Shown here in pieces: positions 19,294 to 26,442 of a DNA stretch of 64,000 bases. Source of the stretch: Streptococcus catagoni (GTDB taxonomy: Bacteria > Bacillota > Bacilli > Lactobacillales > Streptococcaceae); assembly GCF_011421425.1 (NCBI RefSeq), contig NZ_WPCW01000004.1, positions 62,001 through 126,000 of the forward strand. Direction: 5' to 3'. How positions within the stretch are numbered: the stretch's first letter is position 1; each line of letters starts with the position of its first letter. The notes beneath the pieces were generated by a model. The model did not search any database. It saw only the letters and a program-made list of their open reading frames with translations, and was not told where the DNA came from. A program made the translations under genes and the position numbers.

Positions 19294-19366
19294 TTATAAC
19301 GCTTACATTAGAAAATAAAATAAATTATAAAAAATATTTGACATATCTAAAAATTTAAGTTAAACT
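19294..19366 (+). promoter_or_regulatory. Duplicated cre-like site and promoter of adhesin gene 2
   Basis: TTATAACGCTTACA (19294-19307), then TTGACA (19338-19343), a 17-base spacer and TAAACT (19361-19366). Spacing matches copy 1 within one base. The whole 19196-19565 gap is a diverged duplicate of 15780-16123; the last ~90 bases before the ATG are identical. Confidence 0.7.
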
Positions 19367-19445
19367 GGGCAAAGTATGATTTGAGAGATCATCTAAAATG
19401 CAGTCAGATCACAGTAAACAAAGTGTTTGATTAAGGAATGACAAA

Positions 19446-19481
19446 AAGAAGCAGGTTTAGGCCTGCCTCTTATTTTTATTG
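19446..19481 (+). promoter_or_regulatory. Leader hairpin with U-rich tail (possible attenuator), copy 2
   Basis: AAGAAGCAGG (19446-19455) pairs with CCTGCCTCTT (19462-19471) around TTTAGG, followed by ATTTTTATTG. The stem is kept relative to copy 1 with one base-pair change from G-U to G-C; the loop differs at almost every base. Confidence 0.5.
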
Positions 19482-19565
19482 TTCAAGGTTTGGAGAGACC
19501 TAAATATAAAAATAGTCCTTCTCTTAAGGGTTCTGATTTTGAAGAAGAGAGTAGAGAGAGAAAAC

Positions 19566-22500
19566 ATGTATACAAAACAAGAAAAAACGTTCCGTTTTTC
19601 CCTGCGCAAGGCTAGCTTTGGCCTTGTGTCCGTAGCCATTGCTGGCCTATTTTTGCTAGCTAACCCCCAAAATGCCGCAGCTGAACAAGTGGCTGTCATT
19701 CCACAGACAGGAGCAGTAGCAACAAGTCAAGATTCTGTAGAGCCAGTCCAAGCTGTTGCAGAAGCAGTTGTTGAACCTGCACCAGCCTTGGCAGCAGCAG
19801 AACCTGCACCATTAGCAGTTACAGCAGCTCCAGCCCCATCTGAACCAGCTCCAACTGACAGTCAAGCAGCAGCTTCAGTTCCAGCAGAGCCAACTTCCGC
19901 TGAGCCAAGCCCTGCTCCAGCTGTAGAGTCAACTTCAACCCCAGCTCAAACAAGCCCAGTTGTAGTAGTTCCAGTAGAGACCGCAGCCACTCCACAAGTA
20001 CAAGCAGCCAAAGATGTTACTAGTCAAATGACTGATGTGAATATAAAGATTGATTCACAAGATGTTGTTCGTCCTTTTGATGCTGACAAGTTGACATTAT
20101 CATATGATATGAAGGTTAATGGAACAGTCCAGGGAGGAGACTTCTTTATTATTAAACTACCAGATCAAGTTAATACTCACGGGATTTCCAAGGACGCACC
20201 TTTACCAGATATTAAAGATGCGGATGGTGTAACAGTGATCGCTAAGGGTTATGCTGGTCAGGATGATACTGTGAGATATGTTTTTGAAAACACAGTAAAT
20301 AATAAAGAAAATATTAGTCTAAAGCTTAATTTTCCTGTCTTTATTGATCCAATTAGGGTTCCTAATGATCAAGTCGATATTGAATTAATAACTTCTATCA
20401 ATAATGTTATGGGTAAGAAAAGCATCTCTGTACAATATGGTAGAAACGATAACAATGGTGTTTATCAACAGTATCTTATTTATCAAGGAAAAAGTTTAAA
20501 AAGTACTATTTATGAGGCAGATGCTTCAGCTAAGACATTTAAGCAAGTTATTTATGTTAATCCTTTGAGACATAACGATTATTTGAAGCAGCTTCAAGGA
20601 ACAATTTCTAACGACGGTACGAAATTTACGAAAGAAAAGACCAAGATAACGATATATGAGGTTAAAAGTAACGACAAATTAAACGATAGTTTATATATTA
20701 ATGAGTTGAACTCTGCGCTTAAACTAGAAAAGGTAGAACTCACTCCTACTTATTCTAATAATTCTTATATCCTTGATTTTAATAGATATATTTTTAATCC
20801 TTATGTTGTTATTGTAGAATCAGACTATAATCCTAACGCAAACTTACAGATAGATACAACTAGCCAGTACAGTAGTTGGTACAATGGTTGGTATAATACT
20901 ATACTAGAATTTGAAAATGATATTAAACTTTATAATGGTGATGGAACAGGTTTCGGAGATCAGGTGCAACCTCAAATGCCACCTTTGGAGGGTCAGCCCA
21001 TAGCAGATGAACCCATTCCTTATATACCAGGAGACTATCCTTATCCAGCTCCTTCCCTTGAAGGATCTGAAGTGATTGAAGAACCTATTGTCTTCCCTGT
21101 TCCTGAGCTAGACGGTGGTCCCGTAATAGATATAGACGGATCTCCTATGCCAGAGCCAGAATTAGAAGAACTACCAGACTTAGTTATTCCAGAAATTCCT
21201 GACGTTGAAGGCGAAGTCTTGGTTGGCATTGATGGTCACCCACTTACTGAAGAACCAAATGTTGACTTGGTAGTTATTCCAGAGCTAGAAGAAGCTCCTG
21301 TGGTTGAGCTAGACGGTCAAGAAATTCCAGAAGAGTTTCCAGCCTTTGAAGAAGTGGAAATTCCTGAGATTGAAGAGGAAGTTCTTATACCTCCAACTAT
21401 TGAAGAGCCAACTTTTGAAATAATAGATATGCCTGAAGTGGAAGAAGGTTCTGTGGTTGAGCTAGACGGTCAAGAAATTCCAGAAGAGCTTCCAGCCTTT
21501 GAAGAAGTGGAAATTCCTGAGATTGAAGAGGAAGTTCTTATACCTCCAACTATTGAAGAGCCAACTTTTGAAATAATAGATATTCCTGAAGTGGAAGAAG
21601 CTCCTCTAGTTGAACTAGATGGTCAGGAAATGCCAGAAGTTTCTACTCCAACTATAGATTTTGACGTTGAAGAAATCTTGGATCAACCTCTCCTAGATGG
21701 TCAAGAAGTCCCAGAGGTCACTGTTCCGACTATAGAACTTGAAGTGGAAGTAATGCCAGAACTCCCTATCTTGGAAGATGAGAAGCCTTCAGAGCTTCCA
21801 ACTATAGACTTCTCTCTTGAGGAGATTACAGAAGCATCTACCCTAGATGGTAAGGAAATCCCAGAGGTTCCAAGCATAGATTTCGAAGTGGAGGAAGTGC
21901 TAGAGCAGCCTATCTTAGATGGTCAGCCTATGCCTGAGCCAGAAGTGGAATTCTCTGAGCTTGAGATTATCATTGAAGGTGAATCCTTTGAAATCACCTT
22001 TGATACAGGAGCCTATGAAGAGACTGGTGCCTACCCAATTCAAACTGACCTTGTCATCGAGGAAGATACTGAAACTAGCCTTCTAATTGAGATCAGCTAT
22101 GACACTGTTTTTGAAGAAAGTGGTCAGTATCCAGCTGAAACTTTAGTAACTATTGAAGAAGAAAGTGACGCTGCACCTCTAGTGGAATTTACTTACGACA
22201 CAGTGAAAGAAGAAAGTGGCCAGTATCCAGCTGAACCTCTACTAACTATAGAAGAAGACACTGAAGCTGAGCCTATAGTGGAACCAGACTTCCCGACCCT
22301 CTCAGAGGACAGAAGTATTGAACTTGATGAAGAAGGTGTCGAAGAGGAAAATACAGCATCAGAAGATCCAGAAAGAGCTGTAGAAACTACTGAACAAAAG
22401 GTTAGCTCAGCTAAGGAAAGTCCTAAGTCAGAACAAAGGCTACTAGTCCAAGTTCAACCTAAGGCTATGCCTAAGAGCTCAGCTATGACCCTACCAAAAA

Positions 22501-22607
22501 TGTCAGAGAAAAAAGATGCTAAAGTTCTATTTGGCTTTATCTTGGCGGCAGCTTCTATGCTTCTTGCTTTGCTTAGCTTCAAAAATAAGAGAAAATCTAA
22601 GGGATAA
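19566..22607 (+). CDS. Cell-surface MSCRAMM-like adhesin 2, paralog with non-canonical sorting motif
   Basis: 1,013 residues, tandem paralog of the preceding gene; leader and signal peptide are nearly identical (differences begin near residue 36). Order: YSIRK-type signal, Ala/Pro-rich segment to ~148, Ig-like N2 (VRYVFENTVNNKEN; FPVFIDPIRVPNDQ) and N3 (FKQVIYVNP; latch-like strand before YNGDGTGFGD at ~457), acidic stalk with LDGQEIPE-type motifs and two near-identical copies of an EVEIPEIEEEVLIPPTIEEP block, three fibronectin-binding-like repeats (~793-915), then the C-terminal hydrophobic span and basic tail. The head has diverged more than the ends, suggesting different ligand preference. 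The sorting motif aligned with LPETA of copy 1 reads LPKMS (22491-22505), so sortase A anchoring is doubtful. Confidence 0.8.
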   Translation: MYTKQEKTFRFSLRKASFGLVSVAIAGLFLLANPQNAAAEQVAVIPQTGAVATSQDSVEPVQAVAEAVVEPAPALAAAEPAPLAVTAAPAPSEPAPTDSQAAASVPAEPTSAEPSPAPAVESTSTPAQTSPVVVVPVETAATPQVQAAKDVTSQMTDVNIKIDSQDVVRPFDADKLTLSYDMKVNGTVQGGDFFIIKLPDQVNTHGISKDAPLPDIKDADGVTVIAKGYAGQDDTVRYVFENTVNNKENISLKLNFPVFIDPIRVPNDQVDIELITSINNVMGKKSISVQYGRNDNNGVYQQYLIYQGKSLKSTIYEADASAKTFKQVIYVNPLRHNDYLKQLQGTISNDGTKFTKEKTKITIYEVKSNDKLNDSLYINELNSALKLEKVELTPTYSNNSYILDFNRYIFNPYVVIVESDYNPNANLQIDTTSQYSSWYNGWYNTILEFENDIKLYNGDGTGFGDQVQPQMPPLEGQPIADEPIPYIPGDYPYPAPSLEGSEVIEEPIVFPVPELDGGPVIDIDGSPMPEPELEELPDLVIPEIPDVEGEVLVGIDGHPLTEEPNVDLVVIPELEEAPVVELDGQEIPEEFPAFEEVEIPEIEEEVLIPPTIEEPTFEIIDMPEVEEGSVVELDGQEIPEELPAFEEVEIPEIEEEVLIPPTIEEPTFEIIDIPEVEEAPLVELDGQEMPEVSTPTIDFDVEEILDQPLLDGQEVPEVTVPTIELEVEVMPELPILEDEKPSELPTIDFSLEEITEASTLDGKEIPEVPSIDFEVEEVLEQPILDGQPMPEPEVEFSELEIIIEGESFEITFDTGAYEETGAYPIQTDLVIEEDTETSLLIEISYDTVFEESGQYPAETLVTIEEESDAAPLVEFTYDTVKEESGQYPAEPLLTIEEDTEAEPIVEPDFPTLSEDRSIELDEEGVEEENTASEDPERAVETTEQKVSSAKESPKSEQRLLVQVQPKAMPKSSAMTLPKMSEKKDAKVLFGFILAAASMLLALLSFKNKRKSKG

Positions 22608-22816
22608 AAGTCAGAAACGGCTTGATTGATGATCAGACACTGATGTCTTTGTCCTCAAGGGAGAGACCGGAGAAAGCCTCTGTTTGGAGAGCTTCTCTTG
22701 GCCTCTCTTTTGCTATTTCTGCTTTTTCTAATTGACAGATAATAGGACAAAAATAGGGGTTTTTGCGAAAAAGTTCGGTTTTTTCTAAAAAAATTGAAAT
22801 AAAATTGAAAAAATGT

Positions 22817-22845
22817 TTGTTTTCTTAATTTTTATGATATATTAT
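22817..22845 (+). promoter_or_regulatory. Promoter of the BMP lipoprotein remnant
   Basis: TTGTTT (22817-22822), 17-base spacer, TATTAT (22840-22845). The rest of the 22608-22917 gap shows only weak inverted repeats near 22660-22710. Confidence 0.5.
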
Positions 22846-22917
22846 ATCTTCCCTGACCAATTAGGACTAGGGAGAACATATATTACATACTAAAAAACTC
22901 AGAAGGTTTCTTTGTCG

Positions 22918-23300
22918 ATGAACAAAAAATTGCTTACTCTAGGTCTTGCCTCAACTATTCTCTTGGCTTTGTCTGTCTGCGGCAGCCGTGTTCAAAAATC
23001 ATCTACGGCATCTGATATAAAAGTTGCAATGGTTACGGACCAAGGTGGAATTGATGACAAATTTTTTAACCAATCTGCCTGGGAAGGTTTACAAAAATGA
23101 GGCAAGTCTAAACAATTGAAAAAGGCTCTGGCTTTGACTATTTCCAAACTTCAAATGAATCAGAATACATGACTAACTTAGATACAGCAGCTTCAAGCGG
23201 CTACAATCTTATCTTTGGTATTGGTTTTGCTTTAAGAGATTCTATTGAAAAAGTTAAAAAAGCAATTATTGATGGAAAGATCATAGTTCCAGAAAAATAA
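22918..23300 (+). pseudogene. BMP-family (PnrA/TmpC-like) nucleoside-binding lipoprotein, internally deleted
   Basis: Starts as a lipoprotein ([20 protein letters not shown], Cys next; the lipobox reads LSVC, with an unusual Val before Cys) and continues with the family signature [22 protein letters not shown]. It stops at the TGA at 23098. Two bases off frame the family continues: GFDYFQTSNESEYMTNLDTA, then GYNLIFGIGFALRDSIEK. This joins directly to the extreme C terminus (KKAIIDGKIIVPEK) and the TAA at 23298. Compared with the usual ~350 residues, ~230 are missing. The gene is dead; intact homologues bind purine nucleosides for an ABC importer, and no such importer is nearby. Confidence 0.85.
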
Positions 23301-23351
23301 AAAACAAAAAAATCAGGATTTTGGCACTGCACCCAGTAAGTGAGACATAAG

Positions 23352-23399
23352 AAAAACACTCCTGTAGAATTCTAGTAAAATAGAATTAGGAGTGTTTTA
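23352..23399. terminator. Long hairpin terminator between convergent genes
   Basis: AAAACACTCCT (23353-23363) pairs with AGGAGTGTTTT (23388-23398), and an inner AATTCTA/TAGAATT extends it. It overlaps the stop codon of the minus-strand activase gene and would end transcription from both sides. The bases just before it (CACTGCACCCAGTAAGTGAG) may be a trace of an IS end, but I cannot confirm that. Confidence 0.6.
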
Positions 23400-24170
23400 A
23401 AAATAACAGTCAATCTGATGTTGGACAAAGACTTGGCGGTAAACTTCTAGGTCTTCTGGGTGATAGGCTTTAACCCCCGCCATCTGGTAGTCTCTGCCTA
23501 GCAATTTGTATTTGTTTTCCCCAAACTGATGAAAGGGAAGGAGCTGGACTTTTTTGATATCTAATTCCTGAAAGAGTTCAGAAAAGGCTTGGGCATCTTC
23601 TAAAGAGTCATTAAAATCAGGGATAATAGGAATCCTAAGGACAATCTCCTTGCCTGCTTCAAAGGCATAGTGAATATTTTTGATAATAAGGTTGTTGGAA
23701 ACGCCTGTCACCTTGCGGTGTCTTATTTGGTCATAATGCTTGAGGTCTGTGTAGATAAAGTCTACATATTGAATCAGATCTACAAACTGTTCATGCTTGG
23801 TGTAGGCTGTGGTTTCAATGGCCGTGTGCAGGCCTTCTTTTTTGGCTGCTTGTAAGATGGCCTTGGCAAATTCAAACTGGGCAAAGAGTTCACCCCCAGA
23901 AAGGGTCAGGCCTCCACCTGATTCTTGGTAGAAATCAGAATCTTTGAGAACTTCTTCAATGATCTGATCAACTGTCTTTTCTTCCCCAACTGTTTGGCAG
24001 CCTTTGCCATCAGCCTTGAGCATGGTTTCGGGTGATTTTTTTTGAGACTCGGGATTGGCGCACCAGGGACAACGCAAGGGACAGCCCTTGAGGAATACTG
24101 TAGTTCTAATGCCAGGTCCGTCATGGATACTGAAATGTTGAATGTTGAAAACAATTCCTCTTTGAGACAT
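23397..24170 (-). CDS. Glycyl-radical enzyme activating enzyme (radical SAM, PflC/YbiY-like)
   Basis: 257 residues. It uses S-adenosylmethionine and a 4Fe-4S cluster to place the glycyl radical on a partner enzyme. The cluster motif is seen as CPLRCPWC, inside GPGIRTTVFLKGCPLRC, followed by GGGLTLSGGELFAQ. Two extra Cys (at ETMLKADGKGC and earlier) suggest a partial ferredoxin-like insert. Start placed at the ATG at 24170 with AAAGGAAG upstream; the longer frame lacks a ribosome site. It is divergent from the DeoR regulator at 24296, and its obvious partner is the PflD-type enzyme at 26443. Confidence 0.9.
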   Translation of the reverse strand: MSQRGIVFNIQHFSIHDGPGIRTTVFLKGCPLRCPWCANPESQKKSPETMLKADGKGCQTVGEEKTVDQIIEEVLKDSDFYQESGGGLTLSGGELFAQFEFAKAILQAAKKEGLHTAIETTAYTKHEQFVDLIQYVDFIYTDLKHYDQIRHRKVTGVSNNLIIKNIHYAFEAGKEIVLRIPIIPDFNDSLEDAQAFSELFQELDIKKVQLLPFHQFGENKYKLLGRDYQMAGVKAYHPEDLEVYRQVFVQHQIDCYF

Positions 24171-24227
24171 GCGCTTTTCTTCCTTTCTTAATAAGGTCAT
24201 AATACCAAATAAACGTAAATAAATCAA

Positions 24228-24239
24228 TTACGTTCGTAA
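24228..24239. promoter_or_regulatory. Palindrome in the divergent activase/DeoR promoter region
   Basis: TTACGTTCGTAA is a perfect inverted repeat (TTACG-TT-CGTAA) between the divergent genes. Its half-site TTACG recurs in the direct repeats before pflD (26393 and 26414), so it is a plausible operator for the DeoR-type regulator encoded next to it. Confidence 0.45.
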
Positions 24240-24295
24240 GGTGTATAATCTTTTCTTTTACGGTCAAAATTGTTACAATGGAAGTGAGGTGAACA

Positions 24296-25042
24296 ATGAA
24301 TCGTTTAGAAAAAATAATCCAACTGGTATCACAAGAGAAGAAAATAGAAGTTAACAAGCTATCAGAAATCCTAGGGGTTTCTAAGGTTACTATCCGAAAA
24401 GACCTGGATAAGCTTGAAGGCAAGGGTTTGTTGCATCGGCAACATGGTTTTGCGGTTTTAAATAGTGGGGATGATCTGAATGTCAGATTATCCTATAACT
24501 ACAATATCAAAAGAAAGATTGCAGAAAAAGCAGCTCTTTTGATTGATGATAATGAGACTGTTCTGATTGAATCAGGATCTACCTGTGCTCTGCTTGCAGA
24601 GGTTCTTTGTCAGACCAAACGTAACATCAAGATTATCACTAATTCTGCTTTTATAGCCAATTATATCCGTCATTATTCGACCTGTCAGATCATCCTTTTA
24701 GGAGGGACTTACCAGCCCAATTCAGAAGTGACTGTTGGGCCTTTGCTTAAGGAAATGATTGCTCTTTTTCATGTTAAGCATCTCTTTGTAGGGACTGATG
24801 GCTTTAATGCTGATATTGGTTTTATGGGTAAGGATATGATGCGTTCAGAGGGTGTCCGTTATATGTCTGAGATTGCCGAAGAAACCATTGTTTTAACAGA
24901 TTCTTCCAAGTTTACAAAGCCTAGTCTGGTGCATCACCTGTCTTTGAATAGGGTTACAGGAGTTGTTACAGATAAGGGACTTGATGAGCAGACAGAGGCC
25001 TTGCTGACTTCGCATGGGATTAAGCTGGCCTTTGTCAACTGA
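24296..25042 (+). CDS. DeoR-family transcription regulator
   Basis: 248 residues. N-terminal winged helix: VNKLSEILGVSKVTIRKDLDKLEGKGLLHRQHG, residues ~18-50. C-terminal sugar-phosphate sensor domain (DeoRC): IESGSTCALLAEVL, IITNSAFIANYI, LLGGTYQPNSEVTVGP, KHLFVGTDGFN and LTDSSKF. Such regulators are usually repressors released by a phosphorylated sugar. It is divergent from the activase gene, and the following SorC-type gene starts 25 bases after its stop, so both regulators are probably cotranscribed and control the radical-enzyme genes. Confidence 0.9.
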   Translation: MNRLEKIIQLVSQEKKIEVNKLSEILGVSKVTIRKDLDKLEGKGLLHRQHGFAVLNSGDDLNVRLSYNYNIKRKIAEKAALLIDDNETVLIESGSTCALLAEVLCQTKRNIKIITNSAFIANYIRHYSTCQIILLGGTYQPNSEVTVGPLLKEMIALFHVKHLFVGTDGFNADIGFMGKDMMRSEGVRYMSEIAEETIVLTDSSKFTKPSLVHHLSLNRVTGVVTDKGLDEQTEALLTSHGIKLAFVN

Positions 25043-25067
25043 TCAGGGATTTCTTAATGGAGAAACA

Positions 25068-26048
25068 ATGAAAGAAGATAAGAGACGTTTTTTGGCTAGG
25101 ATAGCCTATATGCACTACATAGAAGGTAAAAGTCAGACACGGATTGCCAAAGAAATGGGGATTTATAGAACCACTATTTGCAGAATGTTAGCCAAGGCTA
25201 AGGATGAGGGGATTCTGAAGGTAGAAATTAAGGATTTTGATGTCAGTTTATTTGCCTTAGAGGCCTATGTGAAAGACAAATATGGTCTAGAAAAGATTGA
25301 CATTATCCCCCAGGAGCAAGAAGATGATGACCATATGAGGCTGATGAAGGTTGCCAGGGCAGCAGCTGAACTGGTCAGAAGAACTGTCAAGGATGGTGAT
25401 CAGATTGGCATTGCATGGGGCTCTACCCTCAGTCACATGATTGACCAATCTAAGCCAAGGTCTCTAAAAGGGGTGAAGATCAGACCCCTCGCTGGCGGGC
25501 CTAGCCATATCCATGCTAAGTTTCATGTTAATAGTCTGGTTTATCGTCTGGCTAAAATCTTCCATGGAGAAACTTCCTTTATCAATGCTTTGGTCGTTCA
25601 AGAAAATAAGAAAGCCGCTGAGCAGCTGATCCAGTCACAGGACTTGAAGCAGATCCTAGAGGACTGGAAAACATTAGATCTTGCCATTGTAGGCATTGGA
25701 GGAGAAGCCCATCAGGAAGAAGAGAGTGTCTGGAGAGACCTATTGTCTGCCCAGGATTATCAAGCTCTAAGGCAAGAAGCAGCTGTTGGCGAGGTTTGTT
25801 GCCGTTTTTTCAATCAAGAAGGCCAAAGTGTCTACCAAGCTTTGCAAGAAAGGACTATTGGTATCAGTTTAGATCAGCTGGCTAAGATTCCTAAGACCAT
25901 TGCAGTGGCCAGGGGAAAAGAAAAGGCGACAGCCATCTTAGCAGCACTAAAAGCTGGTTTTATCAACCATCTGGTCACAGACCAAGAGACCATTTTGGCC
26001 CTCTTAGCTGTGGATAAGGATGACAGCTTTCAAGAGTTGAAGAGATAA
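25068..26048 (+). CDS. SorC/DeoR-type sugar-binding transcription regulator
   Basis: 326 residues. An N-terminal HTH (RIAYMHYIEGKSQTRIAKEM, then YRTTICRMLAKAKDEGIL) is followed by the SorC sugar-binding domain (IGIAWGSTLSHMI, RPLAGGPSHIHAKFHVNSLV, LAIVGIGG, GEVCCRFFNQEG, IAVARGKEKATAILAALKAG). I use the ATG at 25068 (GGAGAAACA upstream); an upstream in-frame start would overlap the DeoR gene. With two different sugar-sensing regulators in a row, the cassette probably answers to a specific sugar phosphate plus a second cue. It is followed by strong terminator hairpins, so the downstream pflD unit has its own start. Confidence 0.85.
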   Translation: MKEDKRRFLARIAYMHYIEGKSQTRIAKEMGIYRTTICRMLAKAKDEGILKVEIKDFDVSLFALEAYVKDKYGLEKIDIIPQEQEDDDHMRLMKVARAAAELVRRTVKDGDQIGIAWGSTLSHMIDQSKPRSLKGVKIRPLAGGPSHIHAKFHVNSLVYRLAKIFHGETSFINALVVQENKKAAEQLIQSQDLKQILEDWKTLDLAIVGIGGEAHQEEESVWRDLLSAQDYQALRQEAAVGEVCCRFFNQEGQSVYQALQERTIGISLDQLAKIPKTIAVARGKEKATAILAALKAGFINHLVTDQETILALLAVDKDDSFQELKR

Positions 26049-26145
26049 AATATTTTTTAAGACTTTCTTTGGGTGATAGCAGATGGTAGCGATTTCCTTC
26101 GGAATTCCATACCTAAGATTTGAGTCTAAGGTCTCAAATCTTCCG

Positions 26146-26180
26146 AACGCCTGAAACCATAATGTTTCAGGCGTTTCTAT
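26146..26180 (+). terminator. Terminator after the regulator genes
   Basis: AACGCCTGAAAC (26146-26157) and GTTTCAGGCGTT (26164-26175) form a perfect 12-bp stem, followed by TCTAT. A second stem, AAGATTTGAG/CTCAAATCTT (26115-26142), lies just upstream. Confidence 0.7.
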
Positions 26181-26203
26181 CACAGCAAAAAGTCTTGGTT
26201 TAG

Positions 26204-26301
26204 AGCTTGCGCTTGCTCGCAGAAATAGGAAATGTATTGATAGCCTGAAGAAGCTTTTTAGCCTATTGGACTAGATAAATAGGATTTTGCCTACAGTCTG
26301 A
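26204..26301. repeat. Left arm of a 97-bp inverted repeat flanking pflD-aldolase-gldA
   Basis: The reverse complement of 30737-30833 matches this stretch over ~97 bases with about seven substitutions and one indel (for example AGAAATAGGAAATGTATTGA and AGCCTGAAGAAGCTT shared). Weaker inverted similarity continues outward (GAATTCCAT...CCTAA...TCTAAGGTCT here against the same words reversed at 30920-30950). Confidence 0.85.
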
Positions 26302-26345
26302 GAGATAAGAATTGCACAATAGTGCAGTTTTTATCTCTTTTTCTT
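26301..26345 (+). terminator. Strong hairpin with T run upstream of pflD
   Basis: A 17-bp stem: AGAGATAAGAATTGCAC (26301-26317) with GTGCAGTTTTTATCTCT (26322-26338), two G-U pairs, loop AATA, followed by TTTTTC. It insulates pflD from upstream transcription, or acts as a leader attenuator if the promoter lies above it. Confidence 0.6.
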
Positions 26346-26392
26346 TATCCTTCATTAGCCCAATGTCCGGGCTGGCCAAATATGGTAAAATT

Positions 26393-26426
26393 ATTACGAA
26401 AGAAACTTTATTGATTACGAAAGAAA
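26393..26426. promoter_or_regulatory. Direct repeats before pflD, probable regulator operator
   Basis: ATTACGAAAGAAA occurs twice, at 26393-26405 and 26414-26426, with starts 21 bp apart (two helical turns), immediately before the ribosome site AAAGGAG. The TTACG core is shared with the palindrome at 24228. This is the form expected of a DeoR-family operator. Confidence 0.55.
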
Positions 26427-26442
26427 ACAAAGGAGATCTGCC

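Noticed and set aside
23300..23352. Possible insertion-sequence end before the activase terminator
   Set aside because: The words are suggestive, but no transposase text, partner end or target duplication is visible.
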